From positions 248,001-312,000 of the forward strand of contig JACKBN010000002.1 in NCBI GenBank assembly GCA_020634565.1: a stretch of DNA of 64,000 nt, written 5' to 3'. Shown piece after piece: positions 34,414 to 43,022 of this stretch (within the stretch, counting starts at the first letter, position 1; every line of letters starts with the position of its first letter). The notes under the pieces were generated by a model. That model saw only the letters and a program-made list of their open reading frames with translations. It had not been told where the DNA came from and made no database searches. This stretch comes from Ardenticatenaceae bacterium. Lineage in GTDB: Bacteria; Chloroflexota; Anaerolineae; Promineifilales; Promineifilaceae. The position numbers and the translations under genes are program-made.

Positions 34414-34875
34414 ATGAATTTTGAGACGATATTTTCTTTGAGCAGCTTGCTGGTGATGCCGTTTTGGGTGCTGCTCATTTTCTTGCCGCGCTGGCGGGTG
34501 ACGGAACGATTGATGGCCGGGCCGTGGCTGGCGGTTCCGGCGGCGCTTTTGTATGCCGTGCTGGTGCTGCCCCGTTTTGCTGAGGTGTTTACGGCCGTTT
34601 CCAACCCCACACTCACTGGCATCACTGCCTTACTGGGTAGCTCTGCTGGAGCAACAATTGCCTGGGTGCACTTCCTGGCCTTTGATTTGTTCGTGGCGCG
34701 TTGGGTGTATCTGGACGGCCGTTCCCGCAACATCTCGTCCTGGTTTGTCTCACCCACGCTTTTCTTTGTGCTGATGCTGGGGCCGGTTGGTTTTTTACTT
34801 TATTTGGTGGTGCGAACGGCCGTTGCGCGCCAATCTCAACCCGTCGTTTCCGCAGATGCCATTTCTGGCCTATAA
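34414..34875 (+). CDS. ABA4-like (DUF4281) membrane protein
   Basis: 153 residues with four predicted helices. The start MNFETIFSLSSLLVMPFWVLLIFLPRW, the HFLAFDLFVARWVYLDGRSR segment and the later SPTLFFVLMLGPVGFLLYL stretch match the ABA4-like family, named after a plant neoxanthin synthesis protein. Bacterial members have no established role. AAGGA stands 7 bases before the ATG. The stop is 7 bases before the histidine kinase start, so the three genes form one unit. Confidence 0.85.
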   Translation: MNFETIFSLSSLLVMPFWVLLIFLPRWRVTERLMAGPWLAVPAALLYAVLVLPRFAEVFTAVSNPTLTGITALLGSSAGATIAWVHFLAFDLFVARWVYLDGRSRNISSWFVSPTLFFVLMLGPVGFLLYLVVRTAVARQSQPVVSADAISGL

Positions 34876-34882
34876 TCGTCCC

Positions 34883-36094
34883 ATGACTTCCTTCATCCGA
34901 CATCGTTCCAACTATAGCTTTTGGCTGCTCAACGCGGCGGCTTACCTCACCTGGCTCGGCATTCTCGTATCAGCCTTGCCAGAACTGGAAGGCGAGCCCA
35001 ATCGGACCCTGGTTTTGGTGCTGTTTGGTCTCTTTTTTGTGGGGCTGAGCGTGTACGCTTTTTTGGAGGAACGGCCGTTCCTGGTGCATCTCTATTTGCT
35101 ATACCAGCTGATTATCGCCGTGACCATTTCCATGCTGGTGCCCGAAAAAACGGCTTCTGGCATTTCTACCTTTCTCTTTATTTTAAGCGCCCAGGCGATG
35201 TTGTTTTTACCCATGTTGCCCGGCTTGGCCTTGATTGTAGTGTTCATTTTAGTCACATTGGGCGCTTCGTTTTTTGCCTTTGATGGCCTGCATGCTAACG
35301 ATTTTGTGGCGATTTTGGGTGGTTATCTCTTTTTTGGCACGTTTGGGGCGGGTTTGCGTCAGGCCAACGAGGCACGGCAGCACAGCCAGGAGCTTTTGGC
35401 TGAGTTGCAGACGGCTCATGAGCAGCTCAAGGCGTACACTTCACAGGCGCAGCAATTGGCTGTGGCCGAAGAGCGCAACCGGTTGGCGCGGGAAATGCAC
35501 GACGCGTTGGGCCACCGGCTGACGGTGGCGGTGGTGCAGCTGGAGGGGGCGCAGCGGCTCATTCCCACCAATCCAGAGCGATCGGCTAGCATGATTGAGG
35601 CAATGCGCGCCCAGCTGAAGCAGGCACTGGCGGAACTACGCCAAACCGTGTCGGCGCTGCGCTCTCCGGAGAATGGCTCTGTGCTGCCAGGCTCTTTGGC
35701 AACGGCCGTTTCCCATCTGGTGCAAACTTTTCAGGAGGCGACGGGTCTGCCAGTGCACATGACATTGCCGGATGAATTGCCTCTGCTGCCAGAAGCGCAC
35801 CGGCTGGCGCTGTATCGTGCGGCGCAGGAGTCGTTGACCAACGTGCAGCGGCATGCTAACGCCCAACAAGCGTGGCTTACCCTGGAAGCTAATGATGAGC
35901 AGGTGACGCTCACCGTGGCTGATGATGGGCAGGGCTTCCACGATGAGGTTGCAGACGGCCGTTTTGGGCTGGTTGGGCTGCACGAACGAACCAAGCAGCT
36001 AGATGGCGTGTTTGCGCTAGGTCAGGCAGAGCAGGGAGGCGCGCAACTGCGCTTGCAGCTGCCCATTCCGCATGTGGAGGCCGCCGATGCCTGA
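34883..36094 (+). CDS. Sensor histidine kinase, HisKA_3 (NarL-partner) type
   Basis: 403 residues from ATG 34883; the longer frame runs through the ABA4-like gene in another frame. Five to six hydrophobic helices fill residues about 15-165. A short coiled coil follows, then the dimerisation helix with the phospho-accepting His (NRLAREMHDALGHRL) and the ATP-binding domain (ESLTNVQRHANAQ, then VADDGQGF, and GLVGLHERTKQL). There is no extracellular sensor domain, so it may sense membrane stress, as LiaS or DesK do. It overlaps the response-regulator gene by 8 bases. Confidence 0.93.
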   Translation: MTSFIRHRSNYSFWLLNAAAYLTWLGILVSALPELEGEPNRTLVLVLFGLFFVGLSVYAFLEERPFLVHLYLLYQLIIAVTISMLVPEKTASGISTFLFILSAQAMLFLPMLPGLALIVVFILVTLGASFFAFDGLHANDFVAILGGYLFFGTFGAGLRQANEARQHSQELLAELQTAHEQLKAYTSQAQQLAVAEERNRLAREMHDALGHRLTVAVVQLEGAQRLIPTNPERSASMIEAMRAQLKQALAELRQTVSALRSPENGSVLPGSLATAVSHLVQTFQEATGLPVHMTLPDELPLLPEAHRLALYRAAQESLTNVQRHANAQQAWLTLEANDEQVTLTVADDGQGFHDEVADGRFGLVGLHERTKQLDGVFALGQAEQGGAQLRLQLPIPHVEAADA

Positions 36095-36743
36095 GCCAAT
36101 TCGCGTTTTGTTGGTAGATGATCAGCGCTTGATGCGTGATGGTTTGCGCACGCTGCTGGAGCTGGAGCCGGATTTGGACGTGGTAGGGGAGGCGAGCAAC
36201 GGTCAGGAAGCGGTGCAAATTTACAGCGAGCTTCAACCTCAGGTGGTGCTGATGGATATTCGCATGCCAGTGATGAACGGCGTGGAGGCCACTGAGCGGC
36301 TGTGCCAGGATTGGCCCGATGCCAAAATCATCATTCTCACCACGTTTGATGATGACGAGTATGTTTTTGACGGTATCCGGGCTGGGGCCAAAGGATATTT
36401 GTTGAAGGATGTTTCGGGGGAAGAGTTGGCAACGGCCGTACGTGCTGTGGCGGGTGGTAGTGCGCTGCTGGGTTCGTCCGTAGCGCAGCGGGTGCTGGCC
36501 CAATTTGCTGGATTGGCGTCTGCTAAACCAACCGCTGCGTTGCCCGAGCCGCTGTCTGATCGTGAGTTAGAAATTCTGCAGCTCATTGCTGAAGGTCTCA
36601 GCAATCCAGAAATTGCCGCGCGGCTGTTTCTGGCCGAGGGGACGGTGAAGAATTACGTCTCTAACATTTTACAGAAAACAGAGACACGGGATCGAACGCA
36701 GGCGGTGCTTAAGGCCCAATCATTGGGACTGCTGAAAATGTAG
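36087..36743 (+). CDS. NarL/LuxR-type response regulator
   Basis: 218 residues from ATG 36087, with GGAGG 6 bases upstream inside the kinase gene. Receiver domain with phospho-acceptor Asp in VVLMDIRMP and the KDVSGEEL region at its end. The LuxR helix-turn-helix is LSDREIEI-like (LSDRELEILQLIAEGLSNPEIAARLFLAEGTVKNYVSNILQK). It is the partner of the overlapping kinase. Targets are unknown, but the ABA4-like gene and the upstream membrane-protein genes are candidates. Confidence 0.95.
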   Translation: MPEPIRVLLVDDQRLMRDGLRTLLELEPDLDVVGEASNGQEAVQIYSELQPQVVLMDIRMPVMNGVEATERLCQDWPDAKIIILTTFDDDEYVFDGIRAGAKGYLLKDVSGEELATAVRAVAGGSALLGSSVAQRVLAQFAGLASAKPTAALPEPLSDRELEILQLIAEGLSNPEIAARLFLAEGTVKNYVSNILQKTETRDRTQAVLKAQSLGLLKM

Positions 36744-36785
36744 AATCGAGACGACCTTTTGTTTAGCCGTCTCGACTTCAAACAC

Positions 36786-37235
36786 TTAATCCAGTTTTAT
36801 TTCAATTAATACTACATCTTTCGCATAGCCAGGAAGGTAAAAAGAGTCACTGGCACCAAGCTGTTCACCTTCAACGGCTGTCAATAGTAGCCAGCGGAAG
36901 GGGCCGGTGCCGTAATTTTCTGGCGCTACCCACCAGCCTACATAGCCTTCGGTGAGTTGGCTTTGCCAACCCGTTACATCGTGCCAGCCACCGTTGGCGT
37001 CTTGCCACTGCACCACTGTCCAGGCATCTGGGGGTGCATTGTACACTTGCAAAATGAGCGTGCCGCCAACCGGGAGCAGGGGCGGTACGGCCGTTGGCGC
37101 AGGCGTGCCTAGTGGCGTGGCGGTCGGCAGTGGATTGCCTTGAGCTTCAATGGATGAAGGGTTGACGAGTAGGCTCAGGCAGAGCAGCATAAACCCGCTG
37201 AGCAAAGTATAAAGCGCTGCTTTTTGCTTATTCAT
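36786..37235 (-). CDS. Secreted protein of unknown function
   Basis: 149 residues with a signal peptide (LLSGFMLLCLSLLVNPSSIEAQG). A Pro/Thr-rich spacer follows, then a small beta-rich domain (GTLILQVYNAPPDAWTVVQWQDANGGWHDV, FRWLLLTAVEGEQLGASDSFYLPGY). It reads like a short carbohydrate- or cell-surface-binding module, but I recognise no family. It overlaps the preceding large secreted-protein gene by 8 bases and has a full GGAGGTGA ribosome site inside that gene, so translation is coupled. Confidence 0.8.
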   Translation of the reverse strand: MNKQKAALYTLLSGFMLLCLSLLVNPSSIEAQGNPLPTATPLGTPAPTAVPPLLPVGGTLILQVYNAPPDAWTVVQWQDANGGWHDVTGWQSQLTEGYVGWWVAPENYGTGPFRWLLLTAVEGEQLGASDSFYLPGYAKDVVLIEIKLD

Positions 37236-39030
37236 GAGTCACCTCCAGATCGCGCGTATTGTTCATTTCGTACTCTTCTGTCACTGTGTCGTACGGATCG
37301 GCCCAGGCGCGGATGGTGTGGGTACCCGCGGTCAGGGTGATTTGTCCGGTACAGGTGTAGTTTTGCCCCGCGCCAAACCATTTGCCTTGCATGCTGCATA
37401 CCAATATCGGATTGCTCAGATTACTGGTGAGGTAGGCGTTAACAAAAAAGTTGTTGTTGTCAGCCACTGCTTCCGTTGAAGGGTTTTCCACGGTAATTTT
37501 CACGCTATAGATATTGTTGCTAATCTGGCTGACGCTGAGTGATTTGATGGTCAGATCGGGATAGCTGTAGGGTGGATGGTAGTTATTCAGCGTGACGGGC
37601 AAGAAGGTGTGCGTTAGCCCGATGTAGGCATCTGCTTGGGCGATGTGGTAGTTGGCATCACTGTCCTCGTAGTCGGCCGGGGTATAACCGGAGAGGGTGA
37701 AATTTTGATTGGGTTCGCCGGGAACGGCCGTTCCCACACAGGTGTAGGTAATGCTTTCGCCAGGAGCCAGATCAGCCAGTGTTTGAGCACAATCGGTGCT
37801 GAGGCCAGTAGGTCTGTTGGCTGCCGATGTGTTGTTGACAGTTACGCCAGTTAGCGTGTCGGTGATGAGGTTGTTGGTGGCGGTAATGGTGAACGTGACG
37901 GGGGCACTTTCGGCAATGATCAGGTAGTTGGGCGAGACTTCGATGTCAACAAGCGAATGGGCGTTGAGGGTGGTGTGATTTACGGCCGTTACTGCCAAAT
38001 TGTTAAGCAAGGCCGAGGCTGTCATGGTGTAGGTGTCGTCTGTGGTTAACAGCGTCGTCTCGCATTGGAACTGGTAGCTTTCACCACTGTTCAGATCGGG
38101 CAAGCTGCCTGCGCTGCGATTAAACGCGGGAAAATCTGTTGAAGCCAGCGCCAAATTCGTTAGTGATAAATCATCCAAATTGCGCAGCGTCACGGTTAAA
38201 TCGGTGCTGGCATTGGAAGCCACGATTTGCTCATCGGGTGATATTTCTAGCGCTAATCCTTTCACGCTGTCCAAAAAGAGATACGCTTTCTCAGATACAG
38301 CAATCGTGCCGTCCACCGTGGCGGCAATGTCAACAACCACTTCCTCATCTTCATAAAGATTGGTCGTTTCACAGCTAAATGAGGTGGATTGCCCGGCGCT
38401 GAGAGCGGGTAAGTCGCCAACTTGCCGCATGCAATCTGCAAGCGAACTATCTATAGGCGTGACGGAAATGTTTGTCATTTCCCATGGCCCGGTATTGGTG
38501 ATGTTGAGCGTGAGGAGTGCCGTGTCGCCATAGCCAACGGCCTGAATCTCGGTGTCAAATTGAGCCGCGAGGTGCTCCGCATGTACCACAACATCGATCT
38601 CTTCTGGGCCAATGCTATCGCCACTCTCTGTTTCTGCGGTGAGGCTGAGCGTGTCCTCAATATCTTCACCGATTGGGTCATAGGTTGAGCAGGAGAAAGT
38701 ATAAGATTCACCCGGCTCCAGAATGAGAGGCCCGTAGTAAAAGGGGTTCGTTTTCTGAACATAGATGGGATTTCGGGCGCAATTATTTAACTGGTTTGCC
38801 CGTATAACAAAGTTGGTTAAAGAAATTGCTCCGGTGTTGGTAATGGCAATGGAAAATTGCGGAAAGCCAACAGGGATAATGGCCTGCTCTGTGGGCGTCA
38901 CAACAAATTCCAGCGATGTTTGTGCTTCTGTGTGGAAAGGAAACAGCAGAAACAGGGAGAGCAAAATGCCGCTGCCCAGCAGTGCCGGTAAGATAAACCA
39001 GGCCAAACGTTTTAATCTATGAGAAACCAT
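37228..39030 (-). CDS. Large secreted protein with DUF11/CARDB-like repeats
   Basis: 600 residues with an N-terminal signal anchor (AWFILPALLGSGILLSLFLLF). About five repeated beta-sandwich units of 100 residues each have the pattern of conserved-repeat-B/DUF11 domains: LTVTLRNLDDLSLTNL, ATNNLITDTLTGVTV, then QFQCETT or TYTCVGT with a Cys near the end of each unit, suggesting one disulphide per unit. The last unit (YPDLTIKSLSVSQI...) is CARDB-like. It is probably an extracellular surface or matrix protein. It shares an operon with the upstream tail-fibre-domain protein. Confidence 0.85.
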   Translation of the reverse strand: MVSHRLKRLAWFILPALLGSGILLSLFLLFPFHTEAQTSLEFVVTPTEQAIIPVGFPQFSIAITNTGAISLTNFVIRANQLNNCARNPIYVQKTNPFYYGPLILEPGESYTFSCSTYDPIGEDIEDTLSLTAETESGDSIGPEEIDVVVHAEHLAAQFDTEIQAVGYGDTALLTLNITNTGPWEMTNISVTPIDSSLADCMRQVGDLPALSAGQSTSFSCETTNLYEDEEVVVDIAATVDGTIAVSEKAYLFLDSVKGLALEISPDEQIVASNASTDLTVTLRNLDDLSLTNLALASTDFPAFNRSAGSLPDLNSGESYQFQCETTLLTTDDTYTMTASALLNNLAVTAVNHTTLNAHSLVDIEVSPNYLIIAESAPVTFTITATNNLITDTLTGVTVNNTSAANRPTGLSTDCAQTLADLAPGESITYTCVGTAVPGEPNQNFTLSGYTPADYEDSDANYHIAQADAYIGLTHTFLPVTLNNYHPPYSYPDLTIKSLSVSQISNNIYSVKITVENPSTEAVADNNNFFVNAYLTSNLSNPILVCSMQGKWFGAGQNYTCTGQITLTAGTHTIRAWADPYDTVTEEYEMNNTRDLEVTHE

Positions 39031-39047
39031 GTGCTTGTTCTCCTAAA

Positions 39048-39887
39048 TTATTGGTCTTGGCTGGGGTTGTTGAGCATTGCTTCTAACGCATCTAAACGAG
39101 CCATGATGTCCGCGTTTTGCTGTTGCAGCCGCTCGTTTTGCTCGGTGAGCTGCTCAATCGTGGCGTTTTGTGCCAGAAGCTGCTGGTTTAGGGCTTGAAT
39201 CGCTACCAAAGCCACGCCGCCGGTGTCAATTGAGGAGATGTGTTGGTCATCGACGCCTACGCCAAACGCGGCGTAGAAATCCTGGGCGGTGGGGCCAATG
39301 TGCGTTGAATCGGGGTCTGAGATGTAGTTCCAACTGGTGATGTTGAGTTCGTTGAGGCGCATGAGGATTTCTTGGGGGGAAACGGCCGTAAAATTCTCTT
39401 TCACATTCACGTCTGATACCTGGTTTACCACACCTTCTACGGTCACGTTGCCATTGACGTGCAATCGTTCGCTGGGAGAAGTGGTGCCGATGCCCACGTT
39501 GCCATCCGCCATGATGCGCAGCAGGCTGGTGTTCGCTGTGGCGTTATCAATACTGAAGTAATTGTCGCCACCATTGAACGTATCATTGATGGTGATGCGC
39601 CAATCTGTGCTGGGAAAAGAACCGGAATTGGATGTGTCAAAAAAATGGATGCGAAGATTGTTTTCTTTTAGGCGCAACGTATCAAAACTAAAATTTTCGC
39701 CATTAACACAATCCTGACCAATACACTCGCTGCCATATACGATGAGATCATCAGTCAAGAAAGTGTCAGAAGGGGCAGCAGGGGTATCTGGTTGGGGATC
39801 TTGATCTTGCCCGGCAACTGAAAAGCTGGCAATGCCTGCAAGAATGATGGCCAAGGCGGAAACAATAAAAAGGCGTTTAAACGTCAT
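39048..39887 (-). CDS. Secreted protein with C-terminal Peptidase_S74 (tail-fibre chaperone) domain
   Basis: 279 residues. A signal peptide (LAIILAGIASFSVAGQ) is followed by a short beta region and the sequence GIGTTSPSERLHVNGNVTVEG, a common trimerising beta-helix turn. The S74 domain begins SDVNVKENFTAV; Ser and Lys of the self-cleaving dyad appear kept. A coiled-coil end (EQLTEQNERLQQQNADIMARLDALEAM) follows. In phages the domain helps tail spikes trimerise and is then cut off. Here it is in a signal-peptide-bearing chromosomal protein, with no phage genes around, so it probably builds a surface fibre. Confidence 0.88.
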   Translation of the reverse strand: MTFKRLFIVSALAIILAGIASFSVAGQDQDPQPDTPAAPSDTFLTDDLIVYGSECIGQDCVNGENFSFDTLRLKENNLRIHFFDTSNSGSFPSTDWRITINDTFNGGDNYFSIDNATANTSLLRIMADGNVGIGTTSPSERLHVNGNVTVEGVVNQVSDVNVKENFTAVSPQEILMRLNELNITSWNYISDPDSTHIGPTAQDFYAAFGVGVDDQHISSIDTGGVALVAIQALNQQLLAQNATIEQLTEQNERLQQQNADIMARLDALEAMLNNPSQDQ

Positions 39888-40232
39888 CTAAGTACTCTCC
39901 TGATAAGGAATATCTTTATATTTGGGTGGAATGTTTGACTTATAGCTCCCTAGAGTGAGGGGGGCGTGTCTGAATAATTATGCGGTCTGAGGTGATGAGA
40001 CCTAATAGCGTCTTTGTCATGGGAGAATTGGACTGGCAATTGAACGAGGGTGGGGAACGGCCGTAAATCACCTGTGTTGTCGTTGGCCAAAGCCAGAAAT
40101 GGGGTCTCTTTTGGCCAAATAGTAGGGTTTACCCGCATTCTGCTAGATGCCATTTTGTGCGATTCTCTTAGCAAGTAAGCAATCGGATAGGTTCTCAGTA
40201 AAGCAAAATAAAGATTGCCCGGAGGTATAAAA
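39888..40232. promoter_or_regulatory. Divergent intergenic region, little recognisable
   Basis: This 345-bp gap separates the leftward secreted-protein operon from the rightward YggT gene. It holds one ACGGCCGT near 40057 and AGGAGAG before the leftward start. I see no convincing -35/-10 pair and no RNA structure I can name. Confidence 0.4.
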
Positions 40233-40637
40233 ATGACGCAAAAAGTGATTACGCGCGAAGAAAATGTTTATGAAAATGAAGGTGGCTTGCCCCACCGAGA
40301 GGTCCGTGTGGTGCAGGAAAAAGTGTCCACACGCAGAAGTTCCTCGCAGCAAGCCGTTATGAAGGCCAGCCAATTTTTCTGGCTCATTCTAGGCATGCTG
40401 GAAGCGTTGCTGGGTATGCGTGTCTTTCTCAAGATTATTGCCGCCAATCCGCAAAGTGGCTTTGCCCGACTTGTGTATGGCATCTCAGATGTTTTTCTGC
40501 TGCCTTTCTTTGGGCTCACGCAAACACCGTCGGCTAACGGCTCCGTTTTGGAGATTTCCACGCTGATTGCGATGGTTGTGTATGCAATTCTGTTTGCTTT
40601 TATCGTTTATATCGTCCGTCTCATTGGCGAGCGTTAG
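40233..40637 (+). CDS. YggT-family membrane protein
   Basis: 134 residues from ATG 40233 (GGAGG, 8 bases upstream). A charged N-terminal region of about 50 residues (TREENVYENEGG...) leads to two helices: FFWLILGMLEALLGMRVFLKIIAANPQSGF and STLIAMVVYAILFAFIVYIVRLI. The LGMRVFLKII stretch is the YggT signature. The family is linked to osmotic shock and cell division in other bacteria; function here is unknown. A strong octamer-built terminator follows the stop. Confidence 0.83.
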   Translation: MTQKVITREENVYENEGGLPHREVRVVQEKVSTRRSSSQQAVMKASQFFWLILGMLEALLGMRVFLKIIAANPQSGFARLVYGISDVFLLPFFGLTQTPSANGSVLEISTLIAMVVYAILFAFIVYIVRLIGER

Positions 40638-40675
40638 CATTATTTTCTAAATCATCTCTTCTCTTCTTTCCAACT

Positions 40676-40722
40676 GCAAGACGGCCGTTTCCCCACAAAA
40701 TTCAGGGAAACGGCCGTCTTGC
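40676..40722 (+). terminator. Terminator hairpin built on two ACGGCCGT octamers
   Basis: GCAAGACGGCCGTTTCCC (40676-40693) is exactly complementary to 40705-40722, an 18-bp stem with an 11-base loop. It follows the YggT stop by 40 bases. The tail ACTTTCTTTGCC is only moderately T-rich. Confidence 0.75.
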
Positions 40723-40777
40723 ACTTTCTTTGCCCGATGCGTGTTTAGTAATTGTCCATATTAATATAAACAAATAC

Positions 40778-40806
40778 TTGACAAACGTATAAATTTTCCT
40801 TATAGT
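40778..40806 (+). promoter_or_regulatory. Near-consensus sigma-70 promoter
   Basis: TTGACA (40778-40783), 17-base spacer, TATAGT (40801-40806), reading into the DUF2383 gene whose start is about 170 bases on. It is the best housekeeping-type promoter I see in the window. Confidence 0.8.
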
Positions 40807-40978
40807 GCATATGGATTCATTACAACTCGCAACAGCAAATTTTCACCATCGAAACCCAACAAAATAAATCCTGTCAGCACATCCAATCCTGTAAGTCATT
40901 GGCTATTTGCCGGTTCAATTAGCCATTTTTTTAGCGATACCCTCTGTAAACAAGCGGTTTTGGAATAAGGAGAGCAAA

Positions 40979-41953
40979 ATGAGCAGCCAGGAAACAATTC
41001 GTACCTTGAAAAAGCTTCACAAAATTTGCAAGGCTGGGGAGCGTGGCTTCAATACCATTGCCAAGTCAGTGAACAACCGGGGCTTGAAAGTGATGTTGAA
41101 GAGCTATGCCCAGCAGCGTCACCAGATGGCCGATGAACTTAAGGCCATGGTTGATGAGCTTGGTGGGGCGGTTTCGGCGCATCGTGGCTTTTTAGGCATG
41201 ATTCATCGTGGCCGGATTGCCATCATGTCCACCCTGGCTATTCGCCCTTCGGAAACGGAGATGGTGGTGTTGCGTGAAGCGGTACTTGGTGAGAAAACGG
41301 CCGTAAAAGCATACCAAAACGCCCTCAAGAAAAATCTAACCCCGGAAGCCCAAAAATTAGTCGAGGCACAATACGCACAGGTGCAAGACGTGAGCGTAAA
41401 AGTGAAGCGTTTGCGCGGCTTGCCTAGCGACCGGCTGGTCGTGCGTCTCTTTAACTCCCAACGGGATGCGGAGACTGCCATTTCTGCCTTGCAAAACGTC
41501 AATTTTTCCCAGGATGCCATCGAGACGCTTAACCTGAGCCAGACCAACGAATTTGCTCGGCAGTATGAGGAAAATGAATCAGTGACCGAAGAGGCGACGT
41601 TGTCTGGTGGGTTTGGTGGGGCTATTTGGGGCAGCATCATTGGCGCAATTGCCGGCATTGGCCTGCTGCAATTTCCGGGACTGGAACCGTTTGGCGCGGC
41701 CAGCCTGGAAGCAACTTGGGGATTTATGGCCCTTAGCGGCACGGTGGGTGGCATGATCATTGGTGCCGTGCTGGGTTTCTTCATTGGCCTTGGCGTTTCA
41801 GAGCAGGATGCTTACCTTTATGATGCCAGCATCAAGCGCGGCACGACAATGGTGTTGCTCAACACGAATCCTCGCCGCGCGCCGGAAGCATCACAAATCA
41901 TGCGGCAGGTGAACATTGTTGCCGCTGCCGCTGCGCCGCAATCTGGTGATTAA
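40979..41953 (+). CDS. DUF2383 four-helix protein fused to a glycine-rich membrane domain
   Basis: 324 residues from ATG 40979, with AAGGAG upstream. Residues 1-150 match the ferritin-like DUF2383 pattern (TIRTLKKLHKICKAGERGFNTIA, RHQMADELKAMVDELGGAVS, and REAVLGEKTAVKAYQNALKK). A middle domain (LVVRLFNSQRDAETAISALQNVNFSQDAIETL) resembles the general stress protein 17M/flippase-like fold. The C-terminal third has Gly-rich hydrophobic segments (GGFGGAIWGSIIGAIAGIGLLQ). DUF2383 proteins of this kind are linked to stress or spore coats elsewhere. The fusion is unusual; function unknown. Confidence 0.82.
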   Translation: MSSQETIRTLKKLHKICKAGERGFNTIAKSVNNRGLKVMLKSYAQQRHQMADELKAMVDELGGAVSAHRGFLGMIHRGRIAIMSTLAIRPSETEMVVLREAVLGEKTAVKAYQNALKKNLTPEAQKLVEAQYAQVQDVSVKVKRLRGLPSDRLVVRLFNSQRDAETAISALQNVNFSQDAIETLNLSQTNEFARQYEENESVTEEATLSGGFGGAIWGSIIGAIAGIGLLQFPGLEPFGAASLEATWGFMALSGTVGGMIIGAVLGFFIGLGVSEQDAYLYDASIKRGTTMVLLNTNPRRAPEASQIMRQVNIVAAAAAPQSGD

Positions 41954-41975
41954 GATGGGCTGAATTGATTCGCAG

Positions 41976-42036
41976 AGATTGGACCAATTTAGCAACAGAA
42001 GTTGCAGGTTTCCCTTAACTGAAATTGGTCCAATCT
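41976..42036. repeat. TTGGACCAAT inverted repeat, copy 4
   Basis: 61 bp with exact 15-base arms (41976-41990 and 42022-42036) and an inner GCAACAGAAGTTGC. It lies 23 bases after the DUF2383 stop, followed at once by an octamer-built terminator. Confidence 0.85.
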
Positions 42037-42047
42037 TTATACTCCTT

Positions 42048-42080
42048 AACGGCCGTTCCCGCCCAGGGACGGCCGTTTTT
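42048..42080 (+). terminator. Octamer-built terminator of the DUF2383 gene
   Basis: AACGGCCGTTCCC (42048-42060) pairs with GGGACGGCCGTTTT (from 42066) with a one-base bulge, and is followed by a run of T. It is a good plus-strand intrinsic terminator. Confidence 0.8.
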
Positions 42081-42088
42081 GTTGCCCC

Positions 42089-42119
42089 TTGACTCTCCCC
42101 TTAGGGTAGGTTGTATCAT
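42089..42119 (+). promoter_or_regulatory. MerR-type promoter of the MerR-GyrI gene
   Basis: TTGACT (42089-42094), 19-base spacer, TATCAT (42114-42119). The spacer carries CTCCCCTTAGGGTAG, a palindrome typical of BmrR/MerR-family operators, so the regulator downstream probably controls itself here. Confidence 0.8.
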
Positions 42120-42168
42120 TCTGCTAGTTCTGGCCGGAACAAAGTTGTTAAACAAACAGGAGTGAATG

Positions 42169-42996
42169 ATGCTCAAGATTGGGGAGTTTGCCCAAGAAAC
42201 CCAGGTGACCGTGAAAACGCTGCGTTACTATGCCAAATTGGGTTTGCTAAAGCCCATCTGGATCGATCGGTTTACCGGTTACCGCTACTACTCGCGCGAG
42301 CAGATGTCGCGGCTGGATCGCATTCTGGCGCTGAAAGACCTCGGCTTTTCGCTAGAGCAGATTGGCCAGGTTTTGCAGCAAGAACTGACGCTGGAGGAAC
42401 TGCGCGGCATGCTGCGGCTGAAACATGCCGAGCTAGCCCAGCACATCCGTGAAGAGCAGGCGCGGCTCACCCGAATTGAAGATCGGCTGCACCGCATCGA
42501 GCAGGCAGATGACGCCCTCTTGAGCTTCGTGACACTACAAAAGGAGCAATTAGACATGGAACCTGAAATTGTTAATAAACCCGCGTTTACGGCCGTTGGC
42601 CTGAAATATTTCGGCAAGAATGAAAACAAAGAGATCCCGCATCTGTGGGGTGAACTGAACCCACGGGCGGGCGAGATTGCCCACAAGACCGGTATTGCCT
42701 ACGGCGTGTGTGGCGAGATGGAAGAAAACGGCCGTTTCCACTACCTGGCTGGCTACGGCGTAACGGACACAAGCAACCTCCCCGCTGGCATGGAGACGTG
42801 GGACGTGCCCGCCCAAAAGTACGCCGTCTTCCCTTGCAACATGGATGCTATCCACCAGACATACCAGTACATCTTCGACACCTGGTTCCCGCAATCCGGC
42901 TACCAAAAAGCCGAGGGGCCAGACTTTGAGTGGTACGGTGAAAACTTTAATGTGGAAACTGGCGAAGGCATGGCGATTTACATGCCGGTGAAGTAG
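42169..42996 (+). CDS. MerR-family regulator with GyrI-like effector domain
   Basis: 275 residues. The N-terminal winged helix-turn-helix is LKIGEFAQETQVTVKTLRYYAKLGLLKP, followed by the long dimer helix (EEQARLTRIEDRLHRIEQ). From about residue 140 a GyrI-like/BmrR-type effector domain begins (EPEIVNKPAFTAVGLKYFG, then WDVPAQKYAVFPC and GPDFEWYGENFN). Proteins of this build bind cationic drugs or peptides and activate multidrug exporters. No exporter gene is adjacent, so the target is only itself as far as seen. I start at the second ATG (42169), 6 bases after AGGAG. Confidence 0.93.
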   Translation: MLKIGEFAQETQVTVKTLRYYAKLGLLKPIWIDRFTGYRYYSREQMSRLDRILALKDLGFSLEQIGQVLQQELTLEELRGMLRLKHAELAQHIREEQARLTRIEDRLHRIEQADDALLSFVTLQKEQLDMEPEIVNKPAFTAVGLKYFGKNENKEIPHLWGELNPRAGEIAHKTGIAYGVCGEMEENGRFHYLAGYGVTDTSNLPAGMETWDVPAQKYAVFPCNMDAIHQTYQYIFDTWFPQSGYQKAEGPDFEWYGENFNVETGEGMAIYMPVK

Positions 42997-43022
42997 CAAG
43001 AAAGTAGATGTGAGTTGAATTG

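Larger units (their letters stand above)
40638..40978. other. Intergenic region with terminator and strong promoter
   Basis: This 341-bp gap contains the hairpin at 40676-40722 and the promoter at 40778-40806. The remaining about 170 bases before the next start would be an untranslated leader. I see nothing in the leader that I can name. Confidence 0.6.

Noticed and set aside
39048..39887. Prophage remnant suggested by the tail-fibre domain
   Set aside because: The gene has a signal peptide and lies in an operon of secreted proteins; no capsid, terminase, portal or tail gene is near.
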